From the NCBI GenBank assembly GCA_964035545.1, contig OZ037772.1:9931818-9995817 (forward strand): a stretch of DNA of 64,000 nucleotides. Reading direction: 5' to 3'. The position numbers and the translations under genes are program-made. This document shows, piece after piece, positions 56,001 through 64,000 of this stretch. The stretch is from Bugula neritina. Lineage: Eukaryota; Bryozoa; Gymnolaemata; Cheilostomatida; Bugulidae. The first letter of the stretch is position 1; the number at the start of each line of letters is the position of its first letter. Below the pieces are notes generated by a model. It worked only from the letters and a program-made list of their open reading frames with translations, was not told the DNA's origin and did no database searches.

Positions 56001-59000
56001 AGCAACATTTCAAAAGATCTGTTTGAGTTACCTAAACTGCCTTTTTATTTTACCAATTGTATTTTTCAGGTTCAAACATTTTATTTGATGCTAATGATGA
56101 CCTCAAACTGGTTGATTTTGGTGTATCAAAACAGTTGAATGAACTTTCTACATTCTCAGCCCGTACAAACACCGGCCAGATAGGAACTGCTAAATGGATG
56201 GCGCCAGAGGTTGTTGCTGATGACAAATACAGTAAAAAAGCTGATGTTTGGTTCGTGTTTGTTGTTAAATATACAGTTGCACTACAAAACCTCAGAAGTT
56301 GTCAACATTAATTACATATTTGAACTGAAACAATATTTTGCATACATAACAGTTTAAAAAATTAACACACTTACTACAGCATCTTATTGAAATAGTTTAT
56401 ATTCTAAGAAGTTTTAAAACGTACAGGATATCAAACAAACTGATCAAACATTAATTGAAAAGCTTTAGCTATAGTTATAGAACTATCTTCAAGTAGTAAA
56501 ATGGTTCTAAAGTAAAAACTTTAGAGTCTCAAGTTAGGCGGTTGATTACTTGATTAGCAAAACACTTAAGCATTAGGTTTATCCAGGGTGCTTTTCATGT
56601 ATGTGTAGTCTTTTCTAGTGTTTTTCTTGCTAATATATTGTAGGAGTGCAGGAGCTACAATGGTAGAAATGCTCACAAAAAAACCACCGTGGCCCAAATT
56701 GAAATCAGTTCAATGGACATTTAAGATTAACCAAAAGCAAAAGCCAGAATATACTCTGCCCCCATCAACTAGCCAGACAGCCCGGAACCTTCTAACTGAC
56801 ATATTCAACTATGATGACAGAATTCGACCCACTTCAGAGCAGTGTTTGGGCCACCCTTGGTTCAAGACACCAGAAATAGATAACCCTGGTGGTAAAATCG
56901 ATTAAATACTGTTGTTTCCGAAAAATTGTATTATTTAAGTTGCAGCCTTTAGTGTGAAGTCTCTTTCTACATGTATAGTATGAGAGCACAACTTTCATTG
57001 TAACTTGTATACTTTGTGTGGTGTTTGGTTAGCCCTCAGTAAGTTCAACCTCAACATGTCTGATGTGGTAGTATAATATTAACAAAGGGCGAACTTCACT
57101 CTGATAATATTAGGTTAGTGCTGCAAATATTCAAACTTTTCCATATTTACAACAGGACAATCATGTAGCTAAAAGTTTTATTTAGAGGCAAATTTTGACT
57201 TGAAAAAATGTTTGTGACACTTTTATGGGCTTTATTAAAACTTAGACCTACTCAAGCTGCCATATTACAGGTCAATTAAAAAAGTTTGTGTGAGTTGTGC
57301 AGCAACGTCCCAAAAAAAGCCTAGCCTATCAGATTGTAGAACAAAAATGTAAAAAAGTTATTTTGTTTCAATGCTAAGGGCTGCAGCACAAGATTTAAAC
57401 CAACACTTTGCCGTTGCTATCTTCTGTTTAATTATTATAATTAGCAATTACTGATTGCCTATTTTCAAAATATTTTTTGTTGAAATTGCTTATGCTGTCT
57501 TAGTTGTTCATAGTTATTTCGAACGTGTTGCATCTGCTTGTCTGCATTGGTGTCACCGTAGGTGATGCTGTGGTACTTTAAATAATTAATTTGTTGTATT
57601 TATACTAGTCAAATGTGATTATCACATATATATCTATATCTGAAGTGTTGTAGTGATATGTTCCATAAATCTCCTTGAGAAAAATTTCAATAATTAGAAA
57701 TTTTCCATCATTAGTTATCCATATAAGTCTTCCAGTTATACACAATTGATCCAGCCTATGCAGTGCAGCTGTGTGTATACTGCTTGATATGCCTGCTTCT
57801 TTTATAGCCTTTGTGTTCTTTGCAGCCTGTAGTCTATGTTATGTTTGTTTTTAGTGTGTTCAGTTCAGTTAGTTCCGATCTGTTTCAACAGTCTATAATT
57901 CATCAATATTCATTTTTTCATGGCATCCCGTTTCTACTATTTTGAATAAGTGTATCTAGCTAAGATATATATATATATATACATTATTCCATATTTTAGT
58001 AGCATATGATAAACCCTCTACTTCAATCATTAGATCAGGTCTATTTCAAAATCTTTGAGTACAGTATTTATAATAATATTGTCAACTCTGACAAGTGCTC
58101 ACAAAGTAAAATTAAAATACTTTTAGGTATGTTACAATTTCAGGAAACGTCACTAAAACTAGCATAAGCTCTTACAACTCTAATTCTCACCAGCAATTTT
58201 GTATATTGGAATGCAGCGTTTAATAAGCAGGCTTATTGATATAGTAAAGCACCTAATATTACATCTCCCTCATTCTTTCATTACACAATGACTTTGAAAG
58301 GGGAATGGGGATGTACATAGGACCACTTTTATACTCTTATATAATTTTCTTATTACCAATGAGTGCTATATTCACTAAACCATGCAACTCATTGTAATTC
58401 TTCACATATTACTTTTGTTAATATATAGACAAGAAGATGGAGGTGGAGAAGGAACCTGTAGCTGAAGGCAGTGCAAGTATCTCCTCTGAACAAAGATCAC
58501 CCCCTATAGCTATAGAACTAATAGAAACTGTATCTATTGAAGAAATCGTGTGTTCCGTTCATATGTATAATGGCATTACATATGTTGGCTGTGACAATGG
58601 TGTAAAGAGAGTCAACAGAAATAATAGAGTAGCTGAGAACTTTCTTTTTCGTATTGAGGACGGCGGCTTTGTGTTCAGTATCTCAGTACATAATGATAGG
58701 ATATACACTCTGTCTTCTGGCTTTACTGTAAGAGTTCATAACCTTGAAGGGAGGTCCATCACCAGCTGGACTCATACAGATGATAAATTAAAGTTGGTAA
58801 ATAATCTTGCCATCATAAACAACCAGATAGCTATTCCCAACAGGCTAAATAAGACTCTAATATTCTACTCTCTGAATGGGGAGGTAGTAAAAACTTTACC
58901 CTGTCCTCTACTCACTGATACTTTTGTACGTCTGTCTGCTGCAGATAACAACTCAATTATTATATCTCAGCATGACTCATCTCTAGTATCTAAAGTAGAC

Positions 59001-59477
59001 ATCACATCAGGTGACATTATCTGGCAGTGTAAAGAAGTGACTAATCCTGATGGAGTGACCTGCTATAGAGATGAGTTTGTATTTGTGGCTGTTAGTATAT
59101 CACTCTGTGTACTATCATTGCATACAGGTTGGTTACTGCAGATATTTCAGGTTATGCATGGTCAGTACTGTGTTGACATACAGATGTCTATTGTACACAT
59201 TGATATTTATTATGGTGATATTGATACTTAAGATGTACATGTAAAGAATTTATTCTTTTCGTATATATACATTCTACAGTTTATTACATTATTTGATAAT
59301 AATTTAGAAAGATCAACAATTATTTTTTGTGAAGAGTATACATGTAAGTACTTCACAGGCAGGCTCCTACACAGAATTCCTTCCCATGACATGATATCTG
59401 ATCTACACATAAATGGCTCTACTCTAGTGATAGCCAGAATGATTGAAGGAAAAGTGGATTTCTATAAAATAGAATAA
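53053..59477 (+). CDS. Kinase gene 4: MAP3K/STE-like kinase with C-terminal beta-propeller-like domain, with extra N-terminal exons
   Basis: Eleven exons: 53053-53110, 53615-53701, 54091-54177, 54272-54328, 54449-54576, 55330-55438, 55794-55964, 56070-56250, 56644-56891, 58429-59127 and 59359-59477; phases agree and give 647 residues. The N-terminus has two copies of an 87-nt exon (both start AH-AFGA and contain STSAK-PKLQSN) where gene 1 has one, plus a 57-nt exon (GTTASHAGTLKFTKYVLPK) for which I see no counterpart in gene 1. The kinase domain is complete: GSGSFGAV, AVKK, MKEVKMMEKL, YMEYMPGGS, HRDVKG, DFGVSK, GTAKWMAPE, RPTSEQCLGHPWF. The propeller exon (699 nt) and last exon match gene 1 closely. 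Introns and both flanks also align with gene 1, so the two arose by segmental duplication. AATAAA overlaps the stop codon at 59473-59478. Likely an active Ser/Thr kinase; the propeller probably binds a partner or ligand. Confidence 0.86.
53580..54180 (+). repeat. Tandem exon-plus-intron duplication in kinase gene 4
   Basis: Two blocks about 476 bp apart (exons 53615-53701 and 54091-54177) share exon, acceptor, and flanking intron words such as TAGACCAGGTCATGTAATGG (53490, 53966) and TTTCTAGTT. The single-copy equivalent in gene 1 surrounds 25050-25136. Confidence 0.85.
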
Positions 59478-60390
59478 AGGTAAACTCAAGTAGTGTGAGG
59501 AAATGATAGGCTGCTATATCTGTTGCTATAAATAGCCCGTCAATCATATATCTATTACTTAGTATAGGGTAACTTGTTCGTACTCTATGGCTGCGTGTTC
59601 TTTCTACCCTGTAATATTTGCCAATGTTTGCTAGCTTAGTTTTGTTAACTTTATAACTCAGAGCTATAAACAATTTTTATATTCAGTTTAAACAGTCCAA
59701 TGTTGAACAGTTTTACATGCTAGTGTAGGGTGATAGGCAGTACAGTGATATAATTATAAACAAAGCTCTGCATTTTCATTCAAAAATCATTCCAACTTTA
59801 TTCAATACTGGAGCTCAATACTTATAATTTAAATGTTCCTCTGCTTTAGAAATTGGAATTCTGCATGGCGTTGAAGATACTTGTTTGATGAGCCAAGAAG
59901 TGTTTCTTTTTTCACTTTCATAGACAGATGACTCCTTAGAAATTCCACAACAACTCTCAAGTTCCACATTAAATGTTAATTTTATGCTTTTGCATTATTC
60001 CGAGCTTTAGGGTTTCTAAGCTACATATTATATTGACAATGTATTTGTAGAACCATGCAGTCTAACTTTAGTTATATGGCCTCACGGAGCTGTAGAATAT
60101 TTTATATTATATAACATTGTAAATGTGTGCGATTTAATTATAACCATACGTCTATTCTAGTGCCTTATTTAGTTTCCAATAACGAATTTTTTCAATTTCT
60201 TTTCAGTAAAAATTTTTTAGTGAACTTTTGAATAAAATTTATTAGTATAAATGCTATACATTTCTTTCGAGAAACACACAGGGTGCGATCAACATGTTAA
60301 CTGTATATAAATATGCTTATTTTGTCAACTTATGATTTCTGTTCTTCTTTCTCCAGGCATATAGATTATAGATTCCAAATTATATTCAGC

Positions 60391-60500
<110 letters not shown>

Positions 60501-62354
60501 ATTTATACTATATTATATATTCATTGTGTATGGTTATTTACTGTTACCATTATTCATCATAGCTGCATGTTCAACTTTTTTGTGAGCGATTCAAATAAAT
60601 ATGAATTTAAAGCTGTCAACCAATTCCTAATTGTAGGTGTTACTGCAGAGTAATTTTGTGCTTTTTGGAAATCTCGACTATTTACTGTGGTTATTACTTT
60701 ATTGTCAAATTATAGCCACATCCAAGTATATTGAAATTTTTTCTCTGTGATTAAGTTAAAAAATTTAGTTGAAAAAGATATTTTGAATTATAGCAGTGTA
60801 AATAATTGTGTACATACAACACCAAACCACTTTATTGCCTCTCAAAAAGCAAAATAATGTAGTTTATGTGGTTATCAGCCATAGCATGTGTAAAGGTACC
60901 ATACATTTCCTTTCCTATGTTACTGTAGAATTTCAACACTTAAAGTTAGGCTCAATTGATTTACAATTTCTTTTACGCATACACAATAATGAAACTACAT
61001 CCGTTTATTTATTTTCTACATGACATATGCTGTAGAAAATGCCATTTTTCCTAACTTAAATAAAAAGAAGTTTTGCAATATATTGAATTATTTAGTAGTT
61101 GTCTGTTCTGTTCGGTGAAGTCAAACCTGTCGTACATTGATTTTACTGTGTTGTGTTGATTGTGCTGTTTTGCTTTGATATTTTATAGGCTTGGTTGTAT
61201 GGGACTATTTCAAGTTTGATTGAATTTCTAATATTTTTCTCTTTCATTAAAATGCTTTGAATAAATTACTATACCTTCTGTATCAATTTATAAGCTTAAA
61301 AAGTTTCAAAAAAAATCATGAACACTTTTCAACCATAAAGTTTTGTTGGAACTATAAATATAATGATTTCACTCTAGTTATATAAAAACTTGTTGGTGGT
61401 ACATTATATCTATGCGTTTGCCACAACAGAAGCATTTCATTAGTTTGAGTACAAAGTAAGCATTGGTGTCTCTGGGACAAGCAGGATATAAGGTTGGTTG
61501 AAGGTCAGGGTAGCAGCTTAGGAGCTTTTTACTACACATACCTAAATAATTACTATTCATGTTTATATATTGGTAATGAGCTAAAGTGATGAATTGATTG
61601 TTAATGATAAAATTAATTAAATATTTGCTCTTTACGGGCATCTTGCCAGCTTACCAGTATAAGATTTCACTCTCAAATTGTTTTTATACACTGGATGCTT
61701 CATTTAACATGACAATTTTTGCTATGATGCTTATAGAGTTCTGAAGTGTTGCTAACTTGCAATCTTGAAATTTTTCGTATGTATGCGATATTTTATTATT
61801 ATTTTTCTCAAGCCAGGTGCTTGCCATTCTTTTTACCTACCTAAAAACAACCAGCTTTTCTTTTTTTCCATGAAACACACAGGGTGCGTTTCTAATCGTG
61901 ATCAACATATTAACTGTATATATATGCTTATTTTGCTAGTATGACTTTTAATCCTTTTCATAAAACACACAGATTAGGTTCCAAATTAACCTCAACATTT
62001 GAGATATATATATTAGTGTATATTATATTGTATATTAAATGTGTATGATTATTATGGTCATTAACCAGCGACATGCACTAAGCACCCTAGCTGTCTAACT
62101 TTATTATATGAGTTTCAAGTCAACATAACTAATATAAAGTCATTGACTGTTTTAAAATTAGAATTTTTGTGGCAAAGCATTTCTGGTCATTTCCAAAATA
62201 GCTTTAAAAATAAATATAATGACCGAATCAGTTAGGCCATCATGGACTTAGAATTAGTTACCTAGTGGTTCTAATTTGAAATTGCTCACATTTGCAAAAA
62301 GCTATTTTGAACCCGACCAAATACTAAGCACCCTCTCTGGACTAGGCCATGTTG

Positions 62355-62456
62355 AATATTCTTCATTTTCCAAATGTCATTTTCCAAATGTCTATTTTCT
62401 AATTGTCCATTTCCAAATAGGTGTTTTCCAATTGTCATTTTCGAAATGTCGTGGAT
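62355..62456. repeat. Minisatellite of TTTTCCAAATGTC units
   Basis: Six to seven imperfect 13-15-bp units (CATTTTCCAAATGTC, TATTTTCTAATTGTCC and variants). Confidence 0.7.
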
Positions 62457-63376
62457 TCATATAATAATAATTAACACATAAAAGACTGAGACTATAACTG
62501 AAGGGATTATAGACACTACTGTTCTACTGCAATAGAAATAAGGAGTTGGTGTTTAATAATGTTCACTTTACCATGAATACAATACTGTATAAATATACTA
62601 CGTAGAACTAAACTATATACCACCATAATATATAATATTCATGGTATGCCATATATGTAATATATCTTTTAATGTTATATAACATTGTATATTGTGATAT
62701 ACATAATATATAATGTGTTGTGTATGCCATATAATAAAATATAGCATATGTTACAAACAAAATATTGCAAATTGTAATATTACATACCTAAATTGTACTA
62801 CATTTCCAGTTACTTGTATTTGCATACTAATTCTAACATAATATTATATTATACATAGTAAACATGATATTTAATGTCATAATATTCATGCTTTATGTCA
62901 TACTAAATTTCTTTCTAACAACATGAATTAAGCATGTATCAAAGAGTTGCATTCTGATTATTTGAGGAGTAATATATAATTATGAAACAAGTTCACATAC
63001 TAGAGTTTAAGCTGCATTTTTAAACCACCGTCAAAGGTTTAGTAAAAGCTTACATAGTTGCTGTAATGTTGTATGCTTGTGAATTTTTTTGTAAAATTTG
63101 ATAAGCAAAAAAATATGTTAGTAGGTTTATTTGTTCGTAAGCTTGGGACCAGTAAAAATCAATGCAAATCGTTGTTAGTTGAAGGAATCAATACAATTAC
63201 ATTGAAGGTAGTCAAGTCAACTGTGATATGGTAGAAACGCACCTTAATAACAAGGGTTGCTAACTATTTCAATTTAATTTTATTGACTTTATTGATTGCT
63301 TTGCATTGATTTGCAAGTTTTACTATCCATAGGTTTTTTAAACAAGCAACTAATAATAATATAATAATAATTACCT

Positions 63377-64000
63377 CCAACACCCAGTAGCTTGCCATCA
63401 GATACTGCTAATCACTTTAAACTGTGAGTATAGATATGCTCAAGTACTGGTACCAATTCTCTATAACATTTTGCTTTTTAAGAGTCAGCTTTCTTCATTT
63501 AGTACACACCAGCAAACTATGACCTAACATTAAAGTTTGCTCAAAATTCATTGAAATTTACTACGCATGGTATATTTATGTGCTGATTCTCATTATACAT
63601 AACGGAAAAAGCTGGGAGGGGATTCCCCAACATTAAAGCCCGGTCATTGTCATATGCACTTGATATTATACATGTGCGACCGTTACGAAAAAAACCATAA
63701 CTGTCTGCAAATCCAAATTAGCTAAATAATTAGGGAAAACATGGGGAAATTGGGCAAAATTAAAAATAACTTTGACTATTTAGTTGTATTTATTGATATG
63801 ATATTATAGTTTTAGGCAAAAACCCATATATATTAGCAGCGGAATTGGGAAAAATAGCTAAAAACTGGAGATTTCGAGTGTGTACTAAATTAAGTAAAAT
63901 GACCCTTTTATCGCAATTACATAGATTGTAACGCTGTTTTGTATTTTGCCCTAGAAACTATTTAGTGTTAATCTGTCACAGCAAGCAGCTAACTGTTGCA
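63377..64000 (-). pseudogene. Truncated copy of kinase gene 3 (start of glycine-loop exon plus intron 1)
   Basis: 63377-63404 matches the first bases of the glycine-loop exon of gene 3 (coding SDGKLLGVG), with its acceptor, and the following DNA to about 63480 and from about 63909 to the window end matches gene 3 intron 1 (about 48188-48362; shared CACTTTAAACTGTGAG, GATATGCTCAAGTA, GTCACAGCAAGCAG). The exon is cut off right after the first glycines next to an ATA-rich run. The intron copy is interrupted by a MITE arm. The piece may belong to a gene continuing to the right of the window. Confidence 0.7.
63668..63908. mobile_element. Half copy of the fold-back MITE
   Basis: Matches the right half of the MITE at 32648-33070: GACCGTTACGAAAAAA at the start, ATAGCTAAAAACT, and GTACTAAATTAAGTAAAATG followed by ACCC at the end. 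The left arm is absent or unrecognisable. It sits inside the duplicated intron of the kinase gene 3 fragment but not in the gene 3 intron itself, so it arrived after that duplication. Confidence 0.75.

Overview
The window is eukaryotic and almost certainly from an invertebrate animal. It is AT-rich, its genes are split by many small GT-AG introns, and it holds tRNA-derived SINEs, a fold-back MITE, many microsatellites and a 200-N scaffold gap at 48801-49000. Bcl-2 family genes place it in the Metazoa. I cannot name the species; a lophotrochozoan such as a bryozoan is only a guess. All gene models were built by hand from splice sites, reading phase and comparison of paralogues inside the window.

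Layout. (1) 1-12.1 kb, plus strand: three tandem Bcl-2 family genes. The first is cut at its 5' end by the window edge. They share five coding exons with the same phases and near-identical exon lengths (47, 113, about 160 and 141 nt, then a variable tail exon), and an intron directly after the BH2 Gly-Gly-Trp codon. (2) 12.4-22.9 kb: two head-to-tail copies, with no difference seen where compared, of a 5246-bp unit. The unit is bounded by TTTAAA and by 19-bp inverted repeats set symmetrically 4 bp inside it, so it looks like a TTAA-class DNA transposon. It carries exon-like open frames on the minus strand that I cannot identify. (3) 24.5-59.5 kb: four paralogous genes (orientation +, -, -, +) for a MAP3K/STE-like protein kinase joined to a C-terminal beta-propeller-like region. 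The first and fourth are intact (600 and 647 codons) and come from a segmental duplication that includes introns and flanks. The second has lost the catalytic HRD aspartate and carries an in-frame TGA. The third has a phase break at one splice junction and a ten-copy 28-bp array inside its propeller exon. (4) 59.5-64 kb: decayed duplicate flanks and a truncated minus-strand copy of the third kinase gene, interrupted by half a MITE.

Bcl-2 proteins act at mitochondrial membranes in apoptosis and MAP3K-like kinases act in stress and death signalling, so the cluster could be a cell-death or stress neighbourhood. That link is inferred from family membership and proximity only. The most notable observations are the kinase-propeller family, the 28-bp coding array in which every unit contains AG|GT (a possible new intron), the perfect transposon-like tandem duplication, and the loss of the BH1 Gly-Arg in two of the three Bcl-2 genes.
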